From Aldehydirespirator sp965221605 (GTDB lineage: Bacteria; Actinomycetota; Acidimicrobiia; Acidimicrobiales; Aldehydirespiratoraceae), in the NCBI GenBank assembly GCA_965221605.1, contig CBDCSK010000009.1:355039-419038 (forward strand): a stretch of DNA of 64,000 nucleotides, read 5' to 3'. This document shows, piece after piece, positions 1-9,480 of the stretch (within the stretch, counting starts at the first letter, position 1; each line of letters opens with the position of its first letter). The position numbers and the translations under genes are program-made. The notes under the pieces are model-generated. The model saw only the letters and a list, made by a program, of their open reading frames with translations. It was not told where the DNA came from and ran no database searches.

Positions 1-1410
1 GAGGCCGACCTCGCCCTGGGCATGACTCACGAGGAGGTGTTCACCGAGATCGCCCGGGAGATCACCTCGTACCGGTCACTGCCCCAGATCTGGTACCAGA
101 TCCAGTGGAAGTTCCGCGACGAGCCCCGGCCCAAGTCGGGACTGCTGCGGGTGCGGGAGTTCGCCATGAAGGACAGCTACTCCTTCGATCTCGACGACGC
201 CGGGCTGGACCACAGCTTTGAGATCCACCGTGAGGCCTACAGCCGCATCTTCGAGCGGCTTTCCCTCGACGCCATCGCGGTGCAGGCGTCCTCGGGGATG
301 ATGGGCGGAACCGGGTCGGTCGAGTTCATGGTGGCCTCCCCCGCCGGCGAGGACGACATCGCCCTCTGCTCGGCCGGCGGCTACGCGGCCAACGTGGAGC
401 GGGCCACCTCCACGCTGGCGCCCGTCGACGACGGGGAGTCCAGCGGCGAGCTCACCCGGTTCCCGACCCCGGGGGTGCGCACCATCGCCGCGCTGGAGAC
501 GGTCGAGGGCGGTGCGCCCGCCCACCGCCAGATCAAGACCATGGTCATGGTGCTCGACGGCGCCATGACGCTGGCCCTGCTGCGGGGCGACCACCAGCTC
601 AACCTCCAGAAGCTGGCCGACGGCACCGGAGCAGTCGACATTCGCCCCGCCGAGCCGGCCGAGACCCTCGAGCGTCTCGGGGCCCATCCCGGCTCGCTCG
701 GCGCAGTAGGCGTGCGCGACCTGCGGATCGTGGCCGACCACGCCCTGCGGGGTCGGCGCAACCTCGCCACTGGCGCCAACACCGACGACTGGCACTACTC
801 GGGCGTGGACATCGACCGGGACATCGCGGTGGACGAATGGCTCGACCTCCGCGAGGTGTCGGCCGGAGAGCCGTGCGTCATCTGCGGCCACGCCTTGGAG
901 GTGGTCCGCTGCATCGAGACCGGCCACATCTTCAAGCTGGGCCGCCGTTACGCCGAGGCGATGGGGGCCACCGTGCTTGATGCCGAGGGCGTGGAGCGCC
1001 CCATCACGATGGGTTCCTACGGCATCGGCATCGGTCGAGCCATGGCCGCAGTGGCCGAGGTGCACCGCGACGACCGCGGCCTCCTCTGGCCGGTGGCGGT
1101 TGCACCGTACGAGACGGTCATCACCGTGGCCAGCATGCGCGACGACGCGGCCGTGGCCGCAGCCGAACATCTCTACGTCGAGCTTCAGGATCGCGGCGTC
1201 GAGGTGCTGCTGGACGACCGCGACGCCCGGGCCGGGGTGAAGTTCGCCGACGCCGAGCTGGTCGGCATCCCCTGGCGGATCACCGCGGGCCGGGCAGTCG
1301 CCGACGGCGAGGTCGAGCTGACCGAGCGGGCCACCGGCGAAACGCAGCGGGTCGGCTTAGAGGCTGTGGCCGCCCGCGTGGCCGCGCTCCTCGACAGCGC
1401 CCGATCCTGA
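1..1410 (+). CDS. proS: Prolyl-tRNA synthetase, bacterial type (5' partial)
   Basis: Charges tRNA-Pro with proline in the cytoplasm. The reading frame is open from base 1, so the gene begins upstream; about 469 residues of an expected 570-600 are present. Class II synthetase motif 2 is visible near the start (FRDEPRPKSGLLRVREF), followed by the bacterial-type signature SSGMMGGTGSVEFM. A central insertion of roughly residues 120-280 looks like the YbaK-type editing domain that clears Ala-tRNA-Pro. Motif 3 lies in YGIGIGRAMAAVAEVH, then the anticodon-binding domain starting at WPVAVAPYET. The editing insertion makes this the bacterial rather than the archaeal/eukaryal type. It converges on the IclR gene with only about 19 bp between stops, and I see no clear terminator there. 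Confidence 0.95.
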   Translation, partial: EADLALGMTHEEVFTEIAREITSYRSLPQIWYQIQWKFRDEPRPKSGLLRVREFAMKDSYSFDLDDAGLDHSFEIHREAYSRIFERLSLDAIAVQASSGMMGGTGSVEFMVASPAGEDDIALCSAGGYAANVERATSTLAPVDDGESSGELTRFPTPGVRTIAALETVEGGAPAHRQIKTMVMVLDGAMTLALLRGDHQLNLQKLADGTGAVDIRPAEPAETLERLGAHPGSLGAVGVRDLRIVADHALRGRRNLATGANTDDWHYSGVDIDRDIAVDEWLDLREVSAGEPCVICGHALEVVRCIETGHIFKLGRRYAEAMGATVLDAEGVERPITMGSYGIGIGRAMAAVAEVHRDDRGLLWPVAVAPYETVITVASMRDDAAVAAAEHLYVELQDRGVEVLLDDRDARAGVKFADAELVGIPWRITAGRAVADGEVELTERATGETQRVGLEAVAARVAALLDSARS

Positions 1411-1429
1411 CCTTACGCGCGCTCGGCCT

Positions 1430-2173
1430 CTAGTCCGACAACTGCATCGAGAGGCGGCTGGCCGCCTCGATCACAGCCATCCCGTGGTCGTGGGTGTCGT
1501 CCGGGTCGGGGAACCGGTAAGCGGGACCGTGGACGTGCAGGGCCGCCTCCACGCTGCCGTCGCTCTCGAAGACGGGAGCGGCCACGGAGTTGATGCCCTC
1601 GGCGAACTCCTCGTACACCCAGGCATAGCCGATGCTGCGCACCTGCTCCAGACGGTCCCGGAGCTCGTCGGGGTCGGTCATCGTCCACGACGTGCACTGC
1701 GCCAGCGGAACGGCCAGGTACTCCTCGATGAAGCGCTCAGGCTGGTGGGCCAGGATCACGAGCCCCGACGGGACGGCGTGCAGGGGGGCGTACTCGCCGG
1801 TCCAGTCCCGAACCTGGATGTTCGAGGAGGACTCGGTCTGGTCCAGGTAGTAGACCTGCCCGCCGTCGATGATCGAGAGTCCGGCGACCTCGTCGAGGCT
1901 CTCGGCCAGTTCGAGCAGGTGGGGCCGGGCGGTGGCCACGAGGTTCCGGCCCCGGGGGGCCGAGCCGGCGAGGTCGATCAGGCCGGGGCCCAGCCTGTAC
2001 TCGCCGCCCGCCTCGGTCTGCTCGACGGCCTGTTCCTCCTCGAGGGAGGCCAGAAGCCGTGCCACGGTGCTCTTGGGCAGGTCGACCCGCTCGGCCAGCT
2101 CGGTGACGCCGACGGGACCCAGCGCGAGGGCCCGTAGCAACGCGAACGACCTCTTGATCGACTGGACGGTCAC
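1430..2173 (-). CDS. IclR-family transcriptional regulator
   Basis: 247 residues, the usual IclR length. An N-terminal winged helix-turn-helix covers about residues 1-65 (VTELAERVDLPKSTVARLLASL is the recognition region), followed by the IclR effector-binding domain (about 75-245). It starts 43 bp after the etfA stop on the same strand, so it is probably the last gene of the flavoprotein-etfB-etfA operon. IclR proteins are dimers or tetramers that bind palindromes, often in tandem, near their own operon and respond to small carboxylic acids. Tandem palindromes lie in front of this operon (6677-6711) and between folD and serA (15103-15135), so I infer that it controls the one-carbon genes. The effector is unknown. 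Confidence 0.92.
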   Translation of the reverse strand: MTVQSIKRSFALLRALALGPVGVTELAERVDLPKSTVARLLASLEEEQAVEQTEAGGEYRLGPGLIDLAGSAPRGRNLVATARPHLLELAESLDEVAGLSIIDGGQVYYLDQTESSSNIQVRDWTGEYAPLHAVPSGLVILAHQPERFIEEYLAVPLAQCTSWTMTDPDELRDRLEQVRSIGYAWVYEEFAEGINSVAAPVFESDGSVEAALHVHGPAYRFPDPDDTHDHGMAVIEAASRLSMQLSD

Positions 2174-2216
2174 ATTGACAGCCTACGGTTTGACCGCTGG
2201 CGCGCCGGAGCGGCTC

Positions 2217-3224
2217 TCATGACCAGCGGCGGCGAATCTCCGCGCTGATGGCCGGGATGACCTGGTGCAGGTCCCCTATCACCGCCCAGTCCGCCTTGAC
2301 CACCATGTTGGCCTCCGGGTCGATGTTGATGGCCAGGATGTGCTTCGAGCCCATGGCGCCCACCCAGTGCTGGATGGCGCCGGAGATGCCCGAAGCGATG
2401 TAGATCTCTGGGGCGATGCGGGTGCCGGTCTGGCCGACCTGGTCCGAGTGGGGCCGCCAGCCATTGTTGGTGACCGCCCGGCTGCATCCGACCCGCCCGC
2501 CGAGAAGCTCGGCCAGCTCCTCCAGAGGAGCGAACCCCTCTGCGGAGCCCACGCCTCGGCCGCCGCCCACCACGACGGGCGCGGTGGGAAGAGTGACGCC
2601 GGCCTCCAGGACCACACGCTCCTTCACCACGGTGCGGGCCAGTTCTGGTGGCAGATCGACGTCGATGCTCTGGACCGGGGGTGGGGCGTCGGGCGCGGGC
2701 GTGACGGGCGACGACGCCACTGTGTGAAGGGCGCAGGTGAGCAGCGCCGGGCCGGCTCCGTCCAGGGTGGCGTCCTCCAGAAGCGAACCTCCCCACTGCA
2801 CGCGGGTCATGGCCCACGGCCCGCCCCCGGTGTCCGGTGGGGTGACGTCGGTGCAGTTGGCCACCATCGGTGCGTCCAGGCGGACCGCGGTCTGGGCGAT
2901 GACCTCGTTGCCCCGCTCGCTGCCGCAGGTCAGGACGGCATCGGGGCCCAGGAAGCGGACGATCTGGGCGACGGACTCGCCCCATGCCTCAGGCCCGAAG
3001 TCGCTGAGCAGTCCGGCGTCGACGGTGTGCACCCGCACGGCGCCGTGGTCGCCGGCCTCGGCCGCGATCGCGTCCGGCCCGGCTGCATCGGGGGCGCTGG
3101 CACCGATGACGGCCGCGTGCATCTCGACGTCCATCTTGGTGGCCAGCGTCCGGCCGAAGGTGAGCGCCTCCCGGCCGGCCTCGCTCAGCGTGCCCCGGTC
3201 GTGCTCCAGCACCACCAGCAGCAT
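2217..3224 (-). CDS. etfA: Electron transfer flavoprotein alpha subunit
   Basis: Alpha subunit of the soluble ETF heterodimer, which takes electrons from a flavin dehydrogenase and passes them to ETF:quinone oxidoreductase. The C-terminal FAD domain is clear: a GGGRGVG turn, then SRAVTNNGWRPHSDQVGQTG, IAPEIYIASGISGAIQHWVG and INIDPEAN are the classic ETF-alpha FAD motifs. About 335 residues. The ATG at 3224 overlaps the etfB TGA by one base; a GTG three bases upstream (3227) is an alternative. Its place after etfB and a dimethylglycine-dehydrogenase-like gene suggests it is the dedicated acceptor for that dehydrogenase. Confidence 0.93.
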   Translation of the reverse strand: MLLVVLEHDRGTLSEAGREALTFGRTLATKMDVEMHAAVIGASAPDAAGPDAIAAEAGDHGAVRVHTVDAGLLSDFGPEAWGESVAQIVRFLGPDAVLTCGSERGNEVIAQTAVRLDAPMVANCTDVTPPDTGGGPWAMTRVQWGGSLLEDATLDGAGPALLTCALHTVASSPVTPAPDAPPPVQSIDVDLPPELARTVVKERVVLEAGVTLPTAPVVVGGGRGVGSAEGFAPLEELAELLGGRVGCSRAVTNNGWRPHSDQVGQTGTRIAPEIYIASGISGAIQHWVGAMGSKHILAINIDPEANMVVKADWAVIGDLHQVIPAISAEIRRRWS

Positions 3225-3988
3225 CACATCACCCCCAGCTCTTCGAGCACGTCCACCACCGCGGAGGCGGCCTCGGGGCCGTGGCCGAGGATGGTCGTCT
3301 GCGACAGCGTCTCGGCAGGCCGGTGCAGCCGCACGAGGGCCTGTCCCCCCGCCTCAGCGTCGATCTCCATGGTGGTGACAGCCAGCTTCTTCGACGCCAG
3401 TCGGCCCCTCATGGTCGGGTACCGGGGCAGGTTGATGCCCTCCTTCACCCCGAGGGCCGCAGGCATGGCCAGTTCGTAGACCTCGAAGCCGCCGTCGATC
3501 TCGCGGCGGGCCCGCACGGTCGATCCGTCGATCTCGATCCCCTTGATGCCGTTGACGATGGGCCGTCCCAGCGAGTAGCAGACCCTCACCCCCACCTGGA
3601 ATCCTCCCGAGTCGGCCGACTCGTTGCCGAACAGGATCAGATCGAAGGGACCGCCGGACTCCTCCAGCGCCTCGATGGCCGCCGTGAGGGCACGGGCGGT
3701 GCGCTGAGGATCCCAGGCCGCGCCGTCGGTCTGGACCAGCACGCCGTGGTGGGCGCCCACCGACGCCGCGTAGCGCAGCTGCTCGTCGGCCTCGGCCGGA
3801 CCCAGGGTCAGCACGGTCACCTCGCCGCCGGTGCGCTCGGTGATCTGCACCGCTTCCTCGACGCCGCACTCCTCGTGCGGGCTGGTGGTGAAGCCGAGGT
3901 GGGCGGCGTCGACGGCCAGGCCGTCGGCAGTGACGTTGATGCGGGCGCCCGGCGCGGGCACCCGCTTCACGCAGCACAGAATCCTCAT
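3224..3988 (-). CDS. etfB: Electron transfer flavoprotein beta subunit
   Basis: Beta subunit of ETF, 254 residues, normal length. It begins MRILCCVKRVPAPGARI, typical of EtfB, and contains the adenine-nucleotide-binding region FGNESADSGGFQVG and the family stretch LPRYPTMRGRLASKK. It is translationally coupled to etfA at its 3' end and lies 62 bp downstream of the flavoprotein dehydrogenase. With etfA it forms the electron exit of the operon. Confidence 0.93.
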   Translation of the reverse strand: MRILCCVKRVPAPGARINVTADGLAVDAAHLGFTTSPHEECGVEEAVQITERTGGEVTVLTLGPAEADEQLRYAASVGAHHGVLVQTDGAAWDPQRTARALTAAIEALEESGGPFDLILFGNESADSGGFQVGVRVCYSLGRPIVNGIKGIEIDGSTVRARREIDGGFEVYELAMPAALGVKEGINLPRYPTMRGRLASKKLAVTTMEIDAEAGGQALVRLHRPAETLSQTTILGHGPEAASAVVDVLEELGVM

Positions 3989-4050
3989 AGCAGGCCGCTC
4001 CGTCAGCCCCGAGGCGTGGACACCATCGGTCCCGGCATCGGATGGGCCCC

Positions 4051-6585
4051 TCAGCTCTTCATGCGGGAGTCGTCCGGGTCGAACACCGCGCCGGTTCCGG
4101 CCACCCGCACCGGGAACAGCTCGTTCATGTACATCACCTGGAGGTCGGTGCCCGACACAGCCAGCTCCGCAGGCAGATACCCCATCAGCAGGTGCTTGCC
4201 CAGCGACGGGCCCGGGCCCGCGGTGGTGACCCGCGACACCCGGCCGTGGGAGTCGACGATGCGCTCGCCGTCGAGCGTGAGGATGGGCTCGTTGCCGCCC
4301 TGCATGTAGCGCTTGCGGCCCCGGCCGTCGTGCAGGTCCTCCACGGTGAGCACGCACATCTGCACCTCGGGGTCGCCCGCCTCCCGGGCGGCCATATAGG
4401 CCTCCTTGCCGATGAAGTCGGCCGCCTTGACCCGGGGGCGGGCCAGACCGGCCTCCAGCGGGTTGTACTCGCTCTCCAGCTCGGCTCCCATGAGCCGGTA
4501 GCCCTTCTCGAGGCGGCCGGAGGTGCCGTACACGCCGCCGCCGGTGGGCCGCAGGCCGTAGTCGGCGCCGATGCGCATCAGGGCGTCCCACACCGCGGGG
4601 CCGTCGCCGGTGGCCAGGTAGATCTCCCAGCCGGTGTCGCCCACGTAGGAGATGCGGAACAGGGTGGCCGCCACCGGCCGGCCCACGCCGCAGTCGAGTT
4701 CCACGTCGACCAGCGAGCCGTAGGGCGAGCCGGCCTGGCTCAAGTCGGCGTCGCAGACGGCGCCGAGCACCGCCGGGGCGTTGGGACCCCACAGACCCAG
4801 GGTGGTGATGTCGTCGGTCACGTTGGCGAAGCTCACCGAGCCGTCGGTCGGCATGTGCCGGCGGGCCCAGAACTCGTCGCGCCCGCCGTCGAATACGCCG
4901 GTCACGATCCGGACCCGGTCGGTGCCGAGGCGCATCATGGTCAAGTCGGAGTGGAATCCGCCGTCGGGGGTGAGCCACGGCGTGTAGATGGAGCGGCCGA
5001 CAGGCACATCGATCTTGTTGACGGCCAGCCGGTCGGCGTAGGCGACCGCTCCCGGTCCGGTCAGCTCGTAGATCTGGAAGGCGCTCAAGTCGACGAGCCC
5101 GCAGTTGTCCCGCAGGTTGAGGTGCTCGGCGTTGGTGATCGGGCTCCACCAGCGGTTGTCCCACTCGACCTCGCGCTCCTCCAGCCCGTAGCGCTCGACG
5201 AGGTCGGCGTTGGACTCGAACCACTGGGGCCGCTCCCAGGTGCGGGCCTGGAAGAAGAAGGCGCCCAGGTCCTCCTGGCGTGAGAAGTACGGTCCGACCC
5301 GCAGGTTGCGGCGGCTCTCCCACTGCTCGGCCGGGTGCACGATGCCGTAGGTCTTGTTGAAGTGCTCCGCCGAGCGGGCCCAGATGTGTTCGTCCGGCCG
5401 CTCCTCGGGGTAGAACCGGGCGATGTCGGCGCCGTGGGAGTCGATCACCCGGGGATAGCCGAAGGTCATCCATTCGGCTACCACCTGGGCCATCCCCGGG
5501 CCCTCCTTCACCCAGACCGCGGCGGCCGACCACAGGTTGCGCACCTCGGGCACTTCGCCCAGGCACGGCATGGCGTCGGGGGTGAGCGACAGCAGGCCGT
5601 TGATGGCGTACTTGATCTCGGCGTCGCCCAGCATGTCCATCAGCTCGATGGCCTGCTCCATCTGCGGGTCGAAGTCGTCGGCCGTGAACGGCATCTCGGT
5701 GGGCGACAGCGCGGCCTCCTCGTTGGAGGGGATGTCGTCGGGGTGGTGGAAGATGGGCCGGTGGGCGTAGGAGCCCACTTCCATCGAGCCCGCCGTCTGG
5801 CGCTCGTAGCAGAAGGTGTCCATGTCCCGCACGATCGGGTAGCCGATCTCGTTGCCGGTCTGGGCCAGGATGTCAATGGGGCCGACGTCGGCCATCTGGT
5901 GCACGGCCGGGACGAGGGGGATGTGGGCGCCGGCCATGTTGGCCAGCCGGTTGGACCACACGCCGCAGGCGATGACCACGTATTCGGTGTCTATGGTTCC
6001 ACCGCTGGTGACCACGGCCCTGACGGTGTGGTCGCCGGGGTTGGGGCCGGGCTCGGTGACGATGTCGAGCACCTCGGTGTTGGCCAGCACCCGGCATCCG
6101 TTGTCGACGGCCAGGCGGCGCATCACGGTGCCCGTCTCCAGGGAATCGACCACCGAGACCGTCGGGCAGTAGAAGCCGCCCAGGACCACGTCGGTGTTGA
6201 TGAAGGGGCAGAGCTCGGCCACCTCGGCAGGAGTGAGCAGGCGGGCCTCAACACCCCAGGCGGTGGCCGAGGTCATGCGGCGCTGGAGTTCGTCCATGCG
6301 CTCGGGGGTGCGGGCCACCTCGATCCCCCCCGAGTCCACCGACAGGTCGAGGTCCCGGTACTGGTTGGCGCTCTGCACTCCGAGCAGGCACATCTCCTTG
6401 TTGTGGTCCACCGGGAAGATGAAGTTCGACGCGTGCCCTGTCGAGCCGCCCGGGTTGGGCAGCGGGCCCTTGTCCACCAGCACCAAGTCGCTCCAGCCGA
6501 GCTTTGTCAGGTGACCCACCAGGCAATTGCCGACGATGCCGGCCCCGATCACCACGCACTTGGCACTGGTCGGAAAGTCGCTCAC
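4051..6585 (-). CDS. FAD oxidoreductase-GcvT fusion, dimethylglycine/sarcosine dehydrogenase-like
   Basis: 844 residues in two parts. An N-terminal FAD-dependent DAO domain (about 1-400) opens with VVIGAGIVGNCLVGHL, and a C-terminal aminomethyltransferase (GcvT-like) half runs from about 430 to 840. This is the layout of dimethylglycine and sarcosine dehydrogenases, which oxidise N-methyl groups and hand the C1 unit to tetrahydrofolate. The motif GGSTGHASN places His51 where these enzymes carry a covalently bound FAD. The GTG start at 6585 is chosen because GAGGGAGGA sits just upstream. It is the first gene of an operon with etfB, etfA and iclR and is divergent from fhs, which fits a role in feeding methyl carbons into the folate pool. 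The exact substrate (dimethylglycine, sarcosine or another methylamine) cannot be read from the sequence. Confidence 0.85.
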   Translation of the reverse strand: MSDFPTSAKCVVIGAGIVGNCLVGHLTKLGWSDLVLVDKGPLPNPGGSTGHASNFIFPVDHNKEMCLLGVQSANQYRDLDLSVDSGGIEVARTPERMDELQRRMTSATAWGVEARLLTPAEVAELCPFINTDVVLGGFYCPTVSVVDSLETGTVMRRLAVDNGCRVLANTEVLDIVTEPGPNPGDHTVRAVVTSGGTIDTEYVVIACGVWSNRLANMAGAHIPLVPAVHQMADVGPIDILAQTGNEIGYPIVRDMDTFCYERQTAGSMEVGSYAHRPIFHHPDDIPSNEEAALSPTEMPFTADDFDPQMEQAIELMDMLGDAEIKYAINGLLSLTPDAMPCLGEVPEVRNLWSAAAVWVKEGPGMAQVVAEWMTFGYPRVIDSHGADIARFYPEERPDEHIWARSAEHFNKTYGIVHPAEQWESRRNLRVGPYFSRQEDLGAFFFQARTWERPQWFESNADLVERYGLEEREVEWDNRWWSPITNAEHLNLRDNCGLVDLSAFQIYELTGPGAVAYADRLAVNKIDVPVGRSIYTPWLTPDGGFHSDLTMMRLGTDRVRIVTGVFDGGRDEFWARRHMPTDGSVSFANVTDDITTLGLWGPNAPAVLGAVCDADLSQAGSPYGSLVDVELDCGVGRPVAATLFRISYVGDTGWEIYLATGDGPAVWDALMRIGADYGLRPTGGGVYGTSGRLEKGYRLMGAELESEYNPLEAGLARPRVKAADFIGKEAYMAAREAGDPEVQMCVLTVEDLHDGRGRKRYMQGGNEPILTLDGERIVDSHGRVSRVTTAGPGPSLGKHLLMGYLPAELAVSGTDLQVMYMNELFPVRVAGTGAVFDPDDSRMKS

Positions 6586-6676
6586 GTGCAGTCCTCCCTC
6601 ATCGGGTCCTCGGGCACGGCGAGCCTCCAACCTGCTGCGCCCGACGGTGACCGTCCCCGGACGGCCGCCGCTGTGT

Positions 6677-6711
6677 GTTCTGTAATGCGGAATCGTTCCG
6701 AGATACGGAAC
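6677..6711. promoter_or_regulatory. Tandem palindromic operator, copy 1
   Basis: In the divergent region between the flavoprotein operon and fhs. A perfect inverted repeat GTTCCG-agata-CGGAAC occupies 6695-6711. One base before it lies a weaker copy, GTTCTG-taatg-CGGAAT (6677-6693). The same perfect arms recur between folD and serA at 15103-15119. Tandem 15-17 bp palindromes are typical of IclR-family operators, and an iclR gene ends the adjacent operon. The assignment to that regulator is inference. Confidence 0.65.
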
Positions 6712-6798
6712 GACAAGCTACCCTCCGGGGTGGTTCCGTGCCAACCGTCCGGCTGGCGCGGGCGACCGTGCACGACCGCTCCGAAAGGAAGGGCAACG

Positions 6799-8502
6799 AT
6801 GCCGTTTCCGACCGACCTGGAGATCGCCTCGCAGGCCAAGCTGAGGCCGCTCGGCGAGATCGCCGACGACGCCGGAATCCCGGCCGTGATGCTGGAGCCC
6901 TACGGCGCCGGCGCAGCCAAGGTGAGCCTCGACGCGGTCGAGGCGATGGCCTCCGCCGGCCGGCCCAAGGCCCGTTACGTGGTGGTGTCGGCAATCACCC
7001 CCACCCCGCTCGGCGAGGGCAAGACGACCACCACGGTGGGGCTGGGCCAAGCCTTCCAGCACATCGGCCGCAGCGCCACCATCGCCATCCGCCAGCCTTC
7101 TATGGGTCCCACCTTCGGGATCAAGGGCGGCGCGGCCGGCGGCGGCTACAGCCAAGTCGTGCCCATGGAGCTGTTCAACCTGCATCTCACCGGCGACATG
7201 CACGCCGTGACTGCGGCCCACAACCTGTGCTCGGCCATGGTCGACGCCCACCTGTACCACGGCAACGAGGCCGGACTGGACATCCACAACATCACCTGGC
7301 GCCGGGTCCTGGACGTGAACGACCGGGCCCTGCGCAACATCACGCTGGGACTGGGCGGGCGGCTCGACGGCGTGCCCCGCGAGTCGGGCTTCGACATCAC
7401 CGCGGCGTCCGAGGTGATGGCCGCGCTGGCGCTGTGCACCGGGCTGCACGACCTGCGGGCCCGTCTCGGGCGCATCGTGGTCGGCTACACCAAGGCGGGC
7501 ACGCCGGTGACCGCCGAAGAGATCGGCGTGGCCGGATCGATGGCGGTGATCCTGCGCGAGGCCATCAAGCCCAACCTCATGCAGACACTGGAGAACACGC
7601 CGGCACTGGTGCACACCGGGCCGTTCGGCAACATCGCCACCGGCAACTCCTCGATCGTGGCCGACCAGGTGGGCATCCGCACATCGGACTTCCTGCTCAC
7701 CGAGGCCGGTTTCGGCGCCGACATGGGCGCCGAACGGTTCTTCAACATCAAGTGCCGCTACTCGGGCATCGCCCCGGACGCGGCCGTGCTCGTGGCCACC
7801 GTGCGGGGCCTCAAGGCTCATTCGGGTAACCACAAGATCGTGGCCGGGAGGCCGCTGCCGGAGGCACTGCTGGCCGAGAATCCCGACGAGGTCCACGCCG
7901 GGGGCGACAACCTGCGCAAGCAGCTCGAGAACATGCGCGTCCACGGGTGCACGCCGGTGGTGGCCGTCAACGTGTTCCCCGAGGACCACGCGGCCGATGT
8001 CGCCGCCATCGGGGAGATCGCGGCCGAGTACAACGCCCGCTCCGCAGTGACCACCCACTTCGCCGACGGCGGGCGGGGCGCGGCCGAGTTGGCCGAGGCG
8101 GTGGCCGAGGCGGCCGAGGAGCCCAGCGACTTCAAGGTGCTGTACCCCGACGACGCGTCCCTCAAGTCCAAGATCGAGACGGTGGCCACCCGCGTGTACG
8201 GGGCCGACGGGGTGGAGTACTCCGCCACCGCCAACAAGCAGCTGGCCACCTACACCGACGCCGGGTTCGGGAACCTGCCGGTGTGCATCGCCAAGACGCA
8301 CCTGTCGATCTCGTCGGATCCTTCGCTGAAGGGCGCCCCGACCGGATGGACCCTGCCGGTCCGCGAGGTGCGGGCCTCGGTGGGGGCCGGGTTCGTGTAC
8401 CCCATCTGCGGCGACATGCGCACCATGCCGGGGCTGGGCCGGGTGCCGGCCGCGATGGGCATCGACATCGACGCCGACGGCAACATCGTCGGCCTCAGCT
8501 GA
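6799..8502 (+). CDS. fhs: Formate-tetrahydrofolate ligase
   Basis: ATP-dependent synthesis of 10-formyl-tetrahydrofolate from formate and THF. 567 residues, close to the family norm of about 555-560. The P-loop TPLGEGKTTTTVGLGQ lies near residue 68 and the signature GFGADMGAERFFNIKCR near residue 300; both are standard for this enzyme. The ATG at 6799 is preceded by GAAAGGAAGGG. The frame stays open far upstream, but that stretch is antisense to the flavoprotein gene. A metF-like gene follows after 16 bp, so the two are probably one transcript. Divergence from the methyl-group dehydrogenase and the shared operator link it to use of C1 units from N-methyl compounds. Confidence 0.96.
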   Translation: MPFPTDLEIASQAKLRPLGEIADDAGIPAVMLEPYGAGAAKVSLDAVEAMASAGRPKARYVVVSAITPTPLGEGKTTTTVGLGQAFQHIGRSATIAIRQPSMGPTFGIKGGAAGGGYSQVVPMELFNLHLTGDMHAVTAAHNLCSAMVDAHLYHGNEAGLDIHNITWRRVLDVNDRALRNITLGLGGRLDGVPRESGFDITAASEVMAALALCTGLHDLRARLGRIVVGYTKAGTPVTAEEIGVAGSMAVILREAIKPNLMQTLENTPALVHTGPFGNIATGNSSIVADQVGIRTSDFLLTEAGFGADMGAERFFNIKCRYSGIAPDAAVLVATVRGLKAHSGNHKIVAGRPLPEALLAENPDEVHAGGDNLRKQLENMRVHGCTPVVAVNVFPEDHAADVAAIGEIAAEYNARSAVTTHFADGGRGAAELAEAVAEAAEEPSDFKVLYPDDASLKSKIETVATRVYGADGVEYSATANKQLATYTDAGFGNLPVCIAKTHLSISSDPSLKGAPTGWTLPVREVRASVGAGFVYPICGDMRTMPGLGRVPAAMGIDIDADGNIVGLS

Positions 8503-8518
8503 GGGTCTTCAAGCATCG

Positions 8519-9397
8519 ATGGGGTCGCGCCTCCGACTCAGGCCGCTGGTCTCGGAATCCCTCGGGGCTCGGCTTCACCGGCTCCAGCTCATCGCCGGGC
8601 TGACCTTCGAGGTCATACCGCTCAAGAGTCTCGAAGCCGCCATCGAGGCGCTTCCCGAGGGTTCCACGGTATCGGTGACGGCATCGCCGGTGAAGGGCCA
8701 GGACGCCACCTGCGAGATCACCGAGCGGTTGATGGGGTTGGGCCATGTGGCCATCCCCCACGTCTCGGCCCGGTTGGCCGCCGACCGGGCCAGGGTCGTC
8801 GAGCTGGCGGGCTGGTTGCGCTCCACCGGGGTGTCGACGATGTTCCTGGTCGGCGGCGACGTGGAGTCGCCGGGCGCCTACACCGACGCGGCCTCGTTCC
8901 TGCGAGACCTGCTCGAGTGCGATCACGGGCTGAGCACCATCGGAGTGACGGCCTACCCGCATGGCCACCCGCTGATCGACGACGGCGTCCTGCACGAGGC
9001 GCTGCACGCCAAGCAGGATCTGCTGGCGGAGGCGGGGCTGCAGGGTTACTGCAGCACGCAGATGTGCTTCGACCCGGGCCGTATCGAGGACTGGCTCCGG
9101 GCGGAGCGGGCCTCGGGGCTGACGCTGCCCGTGAATCTGGGGATCTCAGGCGTGGTCGAGCGGACCAAGCTGCTCACGATGGGGGCGCGGCTGGGCGTCG
9201 GGCCCTCGCTGCGCTACCTGCGCAAGAATCGGGCCGCCATCACCAAGCTGATGACGTCGCCCAGCTACAACCCCGACCACCTGCTGACTGCCCTGAGCCC
9301 GAGCCTTGAGGAGCTGGACGTGACCGGCCTGCACGTGTTCACCTTCAACCAGGTGGGAGCCACCGCCTCCTGGCAAGCCTCCCACCGCCGCCACTAG
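8519..9397 (+). CDS. metF: Methylenetetrahydrofolate reductase-like protein
   Basis: 292 residues, a TIM-barrel of the MTHFR family that interconverts 5,10-methylene-THF and 5-methyl-THF using flavin. Supporting stretches are VTASPVKGQDATCEITERL near the N-terminus, GHPLIDDGVLHEALHAKQD in the middle and YCSTQMCFDPGRI, which matches the Q-F-x-F-D region of MetF. It follows fhs by 16 bp, as expected for a C1 operon. It is of the short, divergent actinobacterial kind. Its electron donor is not evident from the sequence, so the gene symbol is tentative. Confidence 0.8.
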   Translation: MGSRLRLRPLVSESLGARLHRLQLIAGLTFEVIPLKSLEAAIEALPEGSTVSVTASPVKGQDATCEITERLMGLGHVAIPHVSARLAADRARVVELAGWLRSTGVSTMFLVGGDVESPGAYTDAASFLRDLLECDHGLSTIGVTAYPHGHPLIDDGVLHEALHAKQDLLAEAGLQGYCSTQMCFDPGRIEDWLRAERASGLTLPVNLGISGVVERTKLLTMGARLGVGPSLRYLRKNRAAITKLMTSPSYNPDHLLTALSPSLEELDVTGLHVFTFNQVGATASWQASHRRH

Positions 9398-9443
9398 CGC
9401 CGTCTTCCGCTGTTCCGGACCCGATCGGCCGAAGCAAGTGTGA

Positions 9444-9480
9444 GTTTTCCACCTCTGCGGTGGACTACTGACAGAGGTTC
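9444..9480. repeat. 37-bp direct repeat, left copy, at the 3' end of the Fic gene
   Basis: This 37-bp stretch recurs at 10776-10812 in the same orientation with 33 of 37 bases identical. It contains a hairpin TCCACC-tctgc-GGTGGA. The two copies lie on either side of the Fic gene. On the minus strand the other copy begins TGTCA, which would suit a transposon or MITE end, but no transposase is present. Confidence 0.8.

Noticed and set aside
4042..5283. Long plus-strand frame opposite the DMGDH-like gene
   Set aside because: Same shadow composition; the opposite strand encodes a complete two-domain enzyme.
6718..8301. Long open frame of over 500 codons antisense to fhs
   Set aside because: It is Gly/His/Val-rich with no domain, and it mirrors the third-position GC of fhs; fhs has unmistakable motifs.
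9411..9443. Third copy of the GTTCCG palindrome near a GTTCCGG sequence
   Set aside because: Only one half-site is present; no CGGAAC partner at the right distance.
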